From: Ananas comosus
Taxonomy: Eukaryota > Streptophyta > Magnoliopsida > Poales > Bromeliaceae
Reading direction: 5' to 3'
Length of the DNA stretch: 64,000 nt
NCBI RefSeq assembly: GCF_001540865.1
Contig: NC_033641.1
Span: 2,881,666 to 2,945,665, forward strand
Positions 11,857-22,812 of the stretch are shown piece by piece. Each line of letters begins with the position of its first letter. Positions within the stretch are counted from its first letter, which is position 1. The notes beneath the pieces are model-generated. The model was not told the DNA's origin. It did not search any database and worked only from the letters and a program-made list of their open reading frames with translations. The position numbers and the translations under genes are program-made.

Positions 11857-14214
11857 AGTACAGTTTGGTTAGGTAGCGAATTTTCGGTTTCGACGAAGAG
11901 AGGAGGAGTGAACGCGAAGACAAACCTGAAATCCTCGGAAGGGAAACATATTCCAGGACACTATGAACTCGGTTTCACTAGATATGAATATGAACAGTTA
12001 TTTGTAGAAAGGAAAGAGGTAGTATAGATATTGAAGGTACCGGGATTCCTTTTTAGGTGGAGAGTGTTTCGTTATGTTGTTACTTAGGTCGTCGAGGACT
12101 AGTTTAAAGTAACTCGACCTCGAGCGTTCGTGGAAGTAAAGCGGGGTGTTTAGCCAATGAAGGTGTATGAAAGGAGGATATCGTCGTATTCGCCAATGAT
12201 CTCTCACCTTTCAGACTCGGCAACCTGACACCGGGTTTCGGGAGTAGGACAAGTCTCGAAAAACTCGTAGTAAGTAATCGGAGAAGAACGTTTTCTTTAC
12301 ATAGTGCAACAAGGTCAGTACTTGTGGTGTTAGATGTGAAAATAACAGGAACTAAAGGAGGTTTTCGAAACGGTAATCTGTCCAGAGTCGCGGTAGTGGC
12401 GGGGGCAGTTGGTTCAAGAGCTTGAGGGCTATTGGACTAGATCCATTTAACCTAAGAGAGTAGAGAAATTTATCTACCTCCCGCGGCGAGCTTAGTAAAA
12501 CTACATGAAAACTAACTTAGTTTCGGAGCATCGTCGAACTTAGTTCGACCTACGGTCGAACCGCTCGAAGGAAGTTTTCACGAAAATAGAGAAGTACTGC
12601 CAAGAGGAACGTTATCCGAAAATTCTCACTTCTTATTTGTCTCCTCGGTTGAGATTAAGGTCTCTTAGAGTAGAGTAGGTTGTCCAGCACACGAACGAGA
12701 TTGTTGGGATCTCTTTACGTACGTAAATAGTGAACTTGTTGTCAGCTCGAGAGTTATCTCTGCCCTCTTAGAAGGAATGAGCGAGAGTGATCTTTACGAC
12801 GATTAAGCGACTAGGACAGCGGAAGATTTTTTCGCGAGTGTTCAAACCGTATGTAAAAGAGTCAACCTACCTCTTAAGGTACTAGCCTGAATTGGTTAAG
12901 TTGGACAGGGACGTTGAATAGACTATCATCACTTTCATTAAGGAAACGGAGTCGAAGCTCGAAACTTTTCAAGGACAGGAATCGTTTGTTTTGTATGCAA
13001 CCCCGACCCGACAAACTTTTATTCGCGACTAGGAGGCTTCGGTTTAAAAGTATAAGTCTCAAGAGTGTTCCTTTTATCGAAAAGGGACAAAGTTGACGAA
13101 GGTTGTGTCGAAAACGGCGAAGATCCCTGGCGAAACGAAGTAATCGAAAAGAATCGTACAGGTCCTGGTATAAACGTCGTCTTAGATTCAGGGGTTTGAA
13201 GTTTACCGTTCTTTCGTACGTAAGTATCTTGACGACTTTGAGGTTTAGTGATTCTGGTTGTCGGAGTAGTTGTACGGAGAAGTCAAAGACCTCGAGTAGA
13301 GATACGGGCAAGAAGAGTATATATGTCCGGTATTATTATTCATTCGAACGTAATCCGAAGTGTGGATGAGATCCGTAATCAAGTTCTTCGACGAGTCGAA
13401 AAGAACATCAGAGCTTATTTTCGTTTCGCCAGTTTTGATGCAGTTTCTGTTTCCTCAAACCAAAGTAACTATTATCGCCGGACAATGAGAAAAAGGAACC
13501 TAGTTGGGACAACAGAAATTTATCCATTGGTTAGAGGTATTATTCGAGGCGTCGTTCTTTTCGTGGTCAAAAACAAACTCTGTATGCGGGGTGATAACGT
13601 CTGGTACGACGATACCCTCCTTTGTGAAGGTATACATGATTAAAAGAGTAATGCAACCTTCGTTCTTGCCCGTCAAGCGTGGCACTTTCTTACATTCTCT
13701 CCATGTTTTCTCCGAGGAAAAGATTATTAAGTACAAAAAAGAGAAGTTTCCGATCGAGGTGATGTGACATACGAAAAGACTCGGTCACCTGTAGCGTCGA
13801 GAGTCGTTTCGGCCACTATTCGAATCAATCATGACTAAAAGATCCTTCGGGTAGGTATACATACACAAAGAGTATTCGAAAGGTGCGTAGTAGCTTAGAG
13901 AAAAGCAGTTAACGTAAGAGGTTGAGATCTCGATCAGCTCTCCCCAACGCTCGAACCTGGTTGTGGCCAAGCTGGCAGCATCTCTTCTCACGAGGCTTTC
14001 AACCCTACCAAAAACTAGACTACGAGTACTGACAGTGTGGTAACGACCTTTTAGCTGGTTTTCTATCGGTCTATTCGAGCACTAAGAATATTCGATTGCC
14101 GGCTATTGGTCTTACTGAATAGTGGCACGCTACGAAAGGCTGTCTACTCCTATTATGATCACGTCTCTACCGTGCGCTTCTCATGTGCCATACCTCAAAA
14201 GACTCTGCTTCGTA
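11857..14214. CDS. P-class PPR protein, At1g03100-like, mitochondrial (mirror-written, intronless)
   Basis: Read with falling coordinates (M+). One uninterrupted frame of 2,358 nt encodes 785 aa. It begins MLRLRKLHTVYSSRAISAL, a basic, hydroxylated presequence typical of mitochondrial import. Helical PPR units follow, such as FDDAWKAYEKHIHMDGLPRK, SLGLLEQAHDLLDEMRFSG, VYSSLLKAYCKENRHEEI and HDWNNVIHFFCKKRLMNDA. The C-terminus (MFIDKYKYRSLWLKYHRT, KAPKVQTEAQVRRREAALAF, KRWIGLT) matches the conserved tail of the plant At1g03100/At4g17616 group. There is no DYW or SMR domain. P-class PPR proteins bind organellar RNA and act in its stability, splicing or translation; the target is unknown. The 785-codon open frame in mirrored reading is by itself very strong proof of the reversal. 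Confidence 0.94.
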
Positions 14215-14700
14215 ATACTTTAGTGTGGCCTCGTGGGTAGTCAAATCTTGCAAAGTGCTTCGGTGGTTAAGACGGTCCTTTCGTTTTTTACATTTATCTT
14301 CTCTCTCTTGTACTTGTTTTAATTAGATAAATAAACCGTAATGTTTTCATCTTATTTCCGTTTCTTATTAGTGTATATAATTGATGCTTTAGCCTATTTG
14401 ACGTAGTCTTTTCTTTAATCTATTATCAGGTAACGGATAACTAGTTTTTAACCAGAAAGGACGTGGGAAAATCACATCAAAAACGTCAAATGACTCCGTA
14501 AAGGAGTTTGTCCATTGCGCGCATAGCGTGGTTATTTGCGGTTTACTTAGTTTTGGGTGAAAAAGCGAACGGAGCACGTGAAGTTGATGAACAAGGGTTG
14601 AGATTTAGGTTTTGAGGGTGAATGTTGGTGGTTTTACCACTACTCTAATCATGGTTTTCTCTTCTTCTTTGCATCTTCTTGTTCATGCGTACTGGTATTG

Positions 14701-14733
<33 letters not shown>

Positions 14734-15775
14734 ATTAGGTAATAATTAATTTTATTTATATGCCTTTTTTTTTTTTTTTTGTCTCCGTGGAAAATGAGAG
14801 TCCCCGCAGCCTATCCAAACACCAACAAACTTGAGCGAGTTTCTCCAGCGGAGCGTGCCAGCCTCCCTCTCTCTGTCTCTCTCTCTTCCACGCGGGCCGC
14901 GAAGGTTTCCACTCGGTCAAATCTTCCGGCCCGGGTTTATGGCCGGGCTGGGCCGGGTTTAAATCTTACCCGGGTTATACTGGATTTGCTCTTTTTTTTT
15001 TCCGGCCTCTACCTAACCCAACCCAGCTTAAACAAGTACTGGCCCGATATTGGAAACTACGTTTCATGATCAACTCCTCAGTCAAATTACGACAACAAAA
15101 ATAAAATATTGCTTTATAAAAAAATTGGATGTACTTGACTTTCCCTTTATTTATTAGATATATATACGCGGAAACTATCTCCGTCTACTTTGTACAACTT
15201 AGAATAAGTTAAGTTTTTTAGATAGACAATGTTTAGTTGTCTTTTATCTTGTATATATATGCAAGACTAGAGTACTGGAATTATTTTTGGTTATACTTTA
15301 ATCCTAATAATGCCTTTGAACTTCTCATAGATGCCCATGCATGTAACAATAGCACACAGATACGTCCGTATACTAGATGCAACATAGAGTATTGTCTTAT
15401 TCAACCAGCTAGAAGCCACCTTCTATTCATTATTATTGTTGTGTTCCCCCCCTCACAATATTTATTTTTGTTTGCTTATTGGCGTTGTATATATACTGGT
15501 AGATTAATTGTACAATGGTAGGTTAATTTTGCATCTTTTGTTGTTTTAAACTAGTAGATAGATAGATATTCAATTTCGTTGCACTATTACTAGTTCGTTG
15601 TTTGTTATTGCCTATTTACGTATTGTTCTAGAAATTTCTAACTAGATTAATTTGTGCGGGGGAGCACGGATATTTTACGGAGGTGGGAAGTAAGTGCAGT
15701 AGTAGTGATGGTGTATGTAAAGGCGAGTAAGTAAGGAAGAGGAAAAGGAGTTAGGTGATGGAAGAAAAGAGCCTT
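14215..15775. other. Mirror-written intergenic DNA between the PPR and xylogen-like genes
   Basis: Both gene 5' ends face this stretch: the PPR gene is read leftward and the xylogen-like gene rightward, so it should hold a divergent promoter region. It contains a (GTA)n microsatellite (about 14,698-14,733), a poly-T run near 14,766 and a GC-rich segment (14,880-15,030) which in M+ reads as repeated gggccgggtcgggccgg motifs common in plant promoters and transposons. No gene can be supported. Confidence 0.45.
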
Positions 15776-16343
15776 TACCGCCGCTTTTACCACCAGGAGG
15801 AGCAGAAGCACGAGCGCCGCTAGCGCCCGACCCCGGACAATAGCCACGTCCGCCTGAGGTCGACAAACTTGAGCGAGAACTCGTACTGCAGCACGTAGTC
15901 GATGCAATCGCTGCTTTCGAGCCTCCAAAGTGGCGACACGACGGGGTCGTAGTCGCGGCACGAGCGGAGCGTCGGCGAGACGGAGACGATGTAGGATTTG
16001 CCGCTCCAGCCGTTCGAGGACCCGTTCGGGTAGCTGCTCAGGGCGCGGGAGCCGGAGGGGCCGGAGACGTTTGAGTGGTGTGGAGGGTATTCGCTCACGT
16101 TGTCATACACAACAGAAAGAGAATTAAAGGAGGAGAGATAGTTGCTGCTATTGATATATATATATAATTAAGGAAAAGAAAATGAAAACAAATAAATAAA
16201 TAAATAATCTAGTACTCTAAAATAAATAAACTACTTATAACGTCGATACGGAGATGGTGGATAAATGGGCCCTCCAGGGGGTTGTACCGGTCCATGCAGG
16301 GAATAGCTATTGTCTACTCATTCTAATAATCTTTAGTATAGCC

Positions 16344-16382
<39 letters not shown>

Positions 16383-16741
16383 CTCTTATATACTAATTAA
16401 TTTCAAAAAAAAAAAAAGGACCAACAATAAGTGGCCGTCGCGGTCGCGGTCGCGGTCGCGGCTGTGACCGTTGTGGTCGCGGTTGTGGCCGTTGTGGTCA
16501 TGCCTGTGGTCGTTGTGGTCGCGGCTGTGGCCGTTGTGGTCGTGGCTGCGGTCGTTGTGGTCGTGGTCGTGGCCGTTGTGGTCGTGGTTGCGGCCGTTGT
16601 GGTCGCGGTTGCGGCCGTTGTGGTCGCGGTTGCGGCCGTTGTGGTCGCGGTTGCGTCCGTTGTGGTCGCGGTTACGGCCGTTGTGGCCGTGGCCGTGGCC
16701 ATGGTCCTGGCCACGGCGGCGGTAGTACACATACGGTGATC
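15776..16741. CDS. Xylogen-like / LTPG-type lipid transfer protein (mirror-written, 3 exons)
   Basis: Read as complement with rising coordinates (M-). Exons: 15776-16103, 16245-16292, 16440-16741, all GT-AG. The signal peptide MAAKMVVLLVFVLAAIAGWG is followed by an eight-cysteine nsLTP domain (SSCLNSLLSMTSCISYVS, SPLCCPSISAVL, QPLCLCYILNGE, GLPGLCKLTTPPISECN). Exon 2 encodes TMPLPPIYPGGPPTWP, a hallmark of this family. Exon 3 is a Pro/Ala/Thr-rich, arabinogalactan-type tract (repeats of PATPAPT) and ends PPPSCVCH at TAG. Family members are secreted, often GPI-anchored proteoglycans at the cell surface; xylogen promotes tracheary element differentiation. No hydrophobic GPI signal is seen here, so either a fourth exon is missed (a GT lies inside the last codons) or the copy lacks it. 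Confidence 0.9.
16440..16710. repeat. 21-bp coding minisatellite
   Basis: The unit as printed is gttgcggccgttgtggtcgcg with point variants, about 12 units. In the mirrored complement each unit encodes PATPAPT, so the repeat is the O-glycosylation-type tract of the xylogen-like protein. As printed it creates long spurious ORFs in four frames (His/Asp/Asn/Arg, Ala/Thr, Val/Ala and Leu/Trp rich) that are not genes. Confidence 0.9.
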
Positions 16742-18696
16742 TATATCTTACCAATCGATATCTAGCTATATCTTTATAAAATCGGTAACAAATCCCCTTA
16801 AGAAAATATACGTTACTTGACGTAGAAGACGTCTATCGATGTAACACAAGATCTAGAATCAAAGACAATCAACCAAATATAACATCAATCGAACATATCT
16901 AACGTATCGTAGTTGTTTTTCAAGCAAAAACAAAAACCTCCATTTAAAGCAACGCCTATCAAGAAAACTACGTAACCAGGAAGATATATAAGAACCGTAT
17001 CAAACTACTACGTTATAATTTAGAACTACGTTGATATATAGGTTATTGATGCACCTCTCCTTTATTCAAAAAAACTCTCTATCCATCGTGCGATGGGCGA
17101 AGCAAATAAAGTAAATCTTTATTTAAATCGACTTTTACACTTAGTTGATCCTAAGTTTGAACCCAGAGCCTATGATTGGTGGTTCGGGAAACGGTGAACG
17201 AGATCCCTGCCCACCACCTCTCCTTATTCAATTTGCTTGTTAGAGAGAGAGAGAGAGAACTGAGCCTCTCTAGCTTAGTCTAGGTTTCGAGGTTGAAAAC
17301 CGGGTATCAAACCCGACACCGGACAAAGAGGGGTAGAGGTCCGGGTTTAACCGGGTAGGGCTAAGCAGAGATCGTAAAGAACCAGGAAAGAGTCCGGGCC
17401 GGGGAATTATCGAGGTCTCTCCAAACCTCGGTAAACAGGTTCCTGTGTACAGTTTCCTGTATTTTTTCTCAATTTATTGGTTTAACTAATCTTAATCAGA
17501 TTAACTTCCAATATTAAATCAATTCTATGTTATACGTCTAGAATAACTTTTGTCTCTTAAAATTTAATATCAATTTTACGGTAAATGTTTAGGATAATAA
17601 CCTTTGTCTCTTGATATATTGATGCACGAAAGCGTTTAGATGACGTATATACAGATGGTAAGTTTTAAGTGGGTGCTTTTGCTTCTACCAGTTAGGAAGG
17701 GTGTTCTATTAAATATCTCTAATTGAATGTCTCAATAGGTTTTTAGTAGGCACTATTGCTTCTACTAGTTGGGAAGGGTGTTCTATCAAATATCTCTTAC
17801 TGAATGTCCATTGTGTGTTTTTAAGTTTGTACTATAGAGGAATGCTTTATCTTTATAAAAACGGGATTGAAGAAACATGAGACAGTTAGAAAATACTCTA
17901 AAAATATTTCCACCGTTCTCAGAGTCTCTTTTCGACACCATTTGGAATAGGTTAACTACCTCTTTAAAATACTATCTACTATATTTCCCGGGGCGTATAA
18001 GTGAAAGTAGTTGTTTGAAGGTTTAAATGTTGACGTGATGGGAAAAGGAAAAAAAAAAAAGTAAAATACTACTACATACTTTTCGAATCAGGAAAGTAAC
18101 TTCATGGGTAGTTAATTATATAAGAAATAATAGTGCATTCGTTTTTTTTACTTGGAACGTTATTTGTTATTTATTTATTATGAGGTCAAGTTTTGACGTT
18201 TGAAGTTGTCTCTCGTAGTTCTTATCGTCTCTTAAATCCAATTTTCCTGGACTAGTGGTATTTACACTCGTAAACTCATGGTTTGTCTCTTTACGGTGAT
18301 TTTTTCATCTTCCTAAGGACCCCAAGTAAGTATATGGTGAGTCGCTTTTTTTTTTTTTTTTTAACATGTTCTTTGTGATTATTTCTCGTCGGATTTTTTG
18401 GTTAGGGAGGGGGGAGAAGAGAGGCCCCCTCTTTTTCTTTTTTCATTTTTTATCTTTCTCCCAGTGAAGTGTTAGAAAGGGGGGTAACCTTCGTAAGTTC
18501 GTTATCATTACTTTTGGATGTCGGTTTTCTGTTGTTGCCTTAGTAAAGATACGTACTTGGGTGGGATACCGGGTTATTTTAAATGTGTAATGTTTCCTTT
18601 TATTTATCGAGAAAGTTGGGTAGTTACTTCCTAAGAATTAGAAAAGCTAGGAAGCTATCTTCTCCTACACTACGGCTTCTTCCGATTATTTGTGAA
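16742..18696. other. Mirror-written intergenic DNA
   Basis: This AT-rich stretch lies between two convergent genes (xylogen-like read rightward, FLZ read leftward), so it should contain both 3' UTRs. It includes the repeat at 17,063-17,230, a GA run near 17,245-17,258, and two copies of a block of about 80 bp around 17,680 and 17,758 sharing gggaagggtgttctat and aaatatctct. No gene is seen. Confidence 0.45.
17063..17230. repeat. Interspersed repeat, mirror-written copy 1
   Basis: Read right to left it gives caagtttgaatcctagttga, ttcacattttcagctaaatt and taaatgaaataaacgaagc. The same words, as a proper reverse complement, occur at 55,384-55,515. Copies of one family therefore sit in this window in normal and in mirrored polarity. 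Confidence 0.9.
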
Positions 18697-20384
18697 AATC
18701 TCTCCTAGCCTCTCTAGATCGCTTGTGAAGAGGAGGCAGGGGAGCAGCTTGTTGTAGAGGACCATGGACGTGAGCGCCGATGTTTTGCGAGAAAGCGGGG
18801 ACTTTTTCCCTCTCCTCTGTTATAAAGTCGACATTGCAAGCTGCACTTCTTAGTTTTCCTAATAAAAGCTGGTAGAATAATATGTATTTCTCAACGTTTC
18901 AATGTTAATGCGTAAGGACGTAGAAAGAGAATATTCTTTTAAAACCATTGATTTTGTTCTTTCTTCCTGTTCTTATTTTCATCTATATTCCGAATGTTCC
19001 AAGAGTTAATACTTCTCTTGTTACGGAGACTGATACCCAGCCGGTGTTACGTACCAATCCTTTCCTCTCGGGGTGTCACATTTATACAGTTCACCTGGGG
19101 GTTTCTCGATATCGTACTGGGTGTAGATAAATAAAAGAAATACGTTTAACGTACCAGGTTTACTTTACTCGTACCGAATTTGTCCAGTTAAGTAAATTGG
19201 TGATCTTGTAAAAAAAATAATAATAAAAAAAAAAAAAGTGAGATCGTTAATTGTTCTTCGTCCGAGTTGTATAATAATGGTCTATTTTTAATTTCTTTGG
19301 AAAAAATTAACGTATATAGTCGTTTTGTTTTTATTGGTTATATCGGTTATAATATGAACTCCCTTTCTTCTCGCGGAGACTAGTCCAACAAAAAAAACAG
19401 TTTTCTTTGTTCGGTTCGAAAACTACTATATTATTAAGCATCGTGCTTAAAAACGCCAATTAATGGTTCTAATTCTGGTTTAATTTCCGGTCGTTGTTTG
19501 GACATGTACTTCTATAGGAAGGGGACAGGCTCTGAGAAGAACGTTCGTACCGTTTTCGAGTTTTTTGGCAGGCTTGGCAAGAAGTCTCCTAGCTGCCCTA
19601 GCTGTCTCTGAGGTAGCAAGAGGAAAGAGCTTCCTTGCTTAGGCAGCAACGTAAAGTGGTGCTACGTCAATAGCTTCTACACTCACCAGGAGCCTAAGCC
19701 GGGCGCACACTACTGTGTTCACATCAGGAGGCTTTCGAGGTAGAGAGAGCCGCTCTCTCTGGGGTGTTTTACGGCGCCTCAAAGCTGTATTTATCTCGAG
19801 TGACCTCAAGATGAATGACCCCTCATGTCGCGTTCAACGCTCGAAAATAAGAACTGTGGTTTAAGATACCCCCTTCCTCCGCCGCCCCTGTAGCCGACGC
19901 AACCTCCCTAAACTTAGGACTCACCACTAGGTTTGTCATGGTAGGATGAGAGAACAAAGTCAAAGAATAGTTGGAAGAGTAGCAACTCTCGTAGCTGCTC
20001 CGGCTCAGGCTGTCCGCAACCGAGGGGTAACAAGCTTCTCTCCAAAAACCAGAGCAAGCGTCGTCTCCCTCGTCATCTGGTTAAGCCGAAGGAGAGCCTC
20101 TTCTTCCCCAAGAAATGCCACCAGCTCTTCCCTAACCGAAGACTTTGTCTCCACCTTAAGTACCTACACCCTCTCAACCCCATTCAGAAACATCTCTTAC
20201 CATCCTTCTCGGAACCCCTTCACTTTTTGCTTCCCCTTCACCCTAAAAACCGCCGCCGCCGCCGCCGCTGTCACCTCAATTATCACCCTCTACACTCCCA
20301 CCACAATAACAATAACGATAACGATAATAATAGTCAGCTTTCTGAGACAAACGACGATTGACTAGATCTGGAAAAGGAGCCGTA
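18697..20384. CDS. FCS-like zinc finger (FLZ) protein (mirror-written, 2 exons)
   Basis: Read with falling coordinates (M+). Exon 1 is 20384-19501 and exon 2 is 18799-18697, with a GT-AG intron of 701 nt; 987 nt, 328 aa. It starts MPRKRSRSVSSKQSLST; a low-complexity N-terminal half (Asn, Ser, Ala and Pro runs) follows. The FLZ domain (formerly DUF581) is introduced by PREMELSEDYTCVITRGPNP. It continues with TTHIFDNCIV, FLSFCHACKKSLGQGKDIFM and YRGERAFCSRECRYQEML, giving the Cys-x2-Cys and Phe-Cys-Ser/Cys zinc ligands. The intron lies inside the zinc finger after IFMYR, as in plant relatives. FLZ proteins are plant-specific adaptors that bind SnRK1 kinase subunits in energy and stress signalling. 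A CT-rich possible leader exon may lie near 21,200-21,350 in the same reading. Confidence 0.94.
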
Positions 20385-22763
20385 TTAGAGAACCTTAAAA
20401 CTAGAGTCTTTGTACCTTTTAACTGTGTGACGTACAGTTCGCTTTTTCTTCTAATTTTATGAGTTGTTAAAACTTTTTCTCCTCTCATTTTTTCTAACTA
20501 CCTTTCCTTTCCTTTTTTATATATATATACTGTTCATGATCGTTGAGTTTACCACCATTTCTCAACTCCCCCATTTCTTGAATGGTTTCAACTTACGTCC
20601 CTCCTATACAAGAAATGACTATAGAAAGAGAGAGTCGTTCAATTACCCGACGAAGACTAACGAAAACGAGTGTGTAATGTCGATGAAGCAATGTGACGAA
20701 TTGGTCTTAGAATATCGTCATTCTTCGTCGCATTCGTTATGATCTAGTGATCTTTTGTGGTGCTCAAGGAAATTGATTTCATTTTGGTTGACGGTGTGGG
20801 TGGCTTTTGGTTTGGTCTCTAGTTTGTTTTTCTTGTTATACATGGAATTTTAAAGGGGACAATAATCAGAGTTGATTAGCTATCATTCTGTTTTAGTGTT
20901 TGTTGGGGCTTTTGTGTTTTTAGTGCCATTTTTAAACTAGAAACTGTGTTTGTCCTGGTCCTAGTTATTTTGATTGGTCCTGAACGACAAATTCTACGAA
21001 GAGACAATCAGGGCAAAGTGTTTTTGTTACTTGTGGTGTTTAGGGGAGGTCTACTATAGTTTTGGGTTTAGTGTCTTAGTTTTGGGGGTTTGTTGGGTAA
21101 CTTGTTTTGTCCTGATCTTTTTGTTGTGTTTGAGGCCCTCCGGGTTTAGTGTTTTTGGTCCTCTTCCAGTGATGTTTTGGTATTTTTAGCGAGGAAAGAC
21201 TCATGAGGAGAGGGAGAGAGCCTCTTGGACGCTCCTCGATTACGTCGCGGCTTCGCGTCTCTTTCTTCTAAATTTCTCTCTCAGCTAATGATGCGGTACT
21301 ACTTCATCTCTCTCTCTATCTCTCTCTCTCTCTCTCTCTCTTCTCCTTCTTCTCACCGCTCTCTCCCCGGGCAAAAACCTGCAAAGGAGGTTTTGGCGAT
21401 AGAAAAGGGAGTAGAGGGCTATGACGATTCAAGCTGCATCGCCAAAAGCCTCAAGCCAGTGGCGGAGCACGCCAGTGGGAGGGTGTTTATAGACGACTAA
21501 GCGGCACTTAATTTAAAAAATCACCCAAGAACAAGGCCTTTACGCCTCCAATAGTAATGCCCCGCCACTAGCATAGCGACCCTTACTCCCAGCGATGTTG
21601 CTGTGCAATACCAATTGCACCGCCAGCGATGCCACAACCCACAAGGCAAGCCCAGGCAGCATGTATCGTATCGCCGAGGTGAGCTCACTCGAACAGAGTC
21701 ACGTATATTTACTCCCTATTTACGTGGAATTACTGTTTTATCAGTAAAATTAAAATTGTAATAAAATTATTTTTATAACAAAATTTAATCAGCAAATCCG
21801 TGTAGCACAAACAAAATAAAATAAAAACTTATTTTAAAATAGATATATTTTTCCACGTACTTACTTATCATTTAATGAGAATCTTAAAAAACTAGGTTCT
21901 ATAATCAAACTGTTGTTTTATACTTTTTAAATTTTATTAAAAAAAATGAAGATTTTATAGAAATTTGTTTATGTTTAATAATAAACAGTAGATCGGCTTA
22001 TGGTCATTTTTTTTTTTAGTTAGAGTTTGTATAGTTTACTGTATTTGAATCATAAAATATTTTTATTTTTTTTTTGGTTTGCTCTGGTAGAATATATCAT
22101 CGACAAGTTTTAAAGATAATCCTATACTAATTAGTATAATAAATGTTTTAAGTCTAATGTTTTAAAATGCACGCCATAGAGATGGTGAGCGGGTTCGTAA
22201 CAGAATATATGCTCGACGTTTCGGGCTTAGCTGAACCGAGCCGAGCCCAAGCCGAGCCGAATCTGCTCAGTGTGTGCGATGAAGTGCCTGAAAAGACGTT
22301 ACGGCATGCCGGGGTGGTTTGACGTCAAAAAATGCCGTGACTTAAGGGGTATAATGGGGGGTGTAGAAGCTTATAGATGTGGGGACACGGTGAGGCTTCG
22401 CTGGCCAGTTTTAGGTGACGCGGTGGTGGCCGCTACCGGAAAAGCATCAAAAGCGAAGAAAGCCACAATTTACAAAGACTATCTATGCAAGTAATAGGAG
22501 AATCGAAAATAGGCGGGGGAAAAAAGGGGGAAGAAAAAGAAAGGGAAGGCTGAGAGCTACGTTTAAACAGCAAATCACTGTAAAGGCCATAATGGGATGC
22601 AAAATACGCCTGGGTGGGCGCGTGCATATCCCATTTTGTCCGTAGAACACGGTGCGCATACGTTCTTCGGCACCGGGTGTGACATGTGCACACTCGCCCA
22701 GGTTGACCCGGGGTAGAGTGTCTAGAAAGCGACTGGCATGCTATTTGATTTTACCCTTAAATG

Positions 22764-22812
<49 letters not shown>

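Noticed and set aside
12874..13767. Cluster of basic ORFs of 60-145 codons
   Set aside because: They lie inside the 785-codon mirrored PPR frame and have no motif of their own.
16386..16754. His/Asp/Asn-rich and Ala/Thr/Val-rich repeat proteins as printed
   Set aside because: They are frames of the 21-bp minisatellite; the real reading is the mirrored PATPAPT exon.
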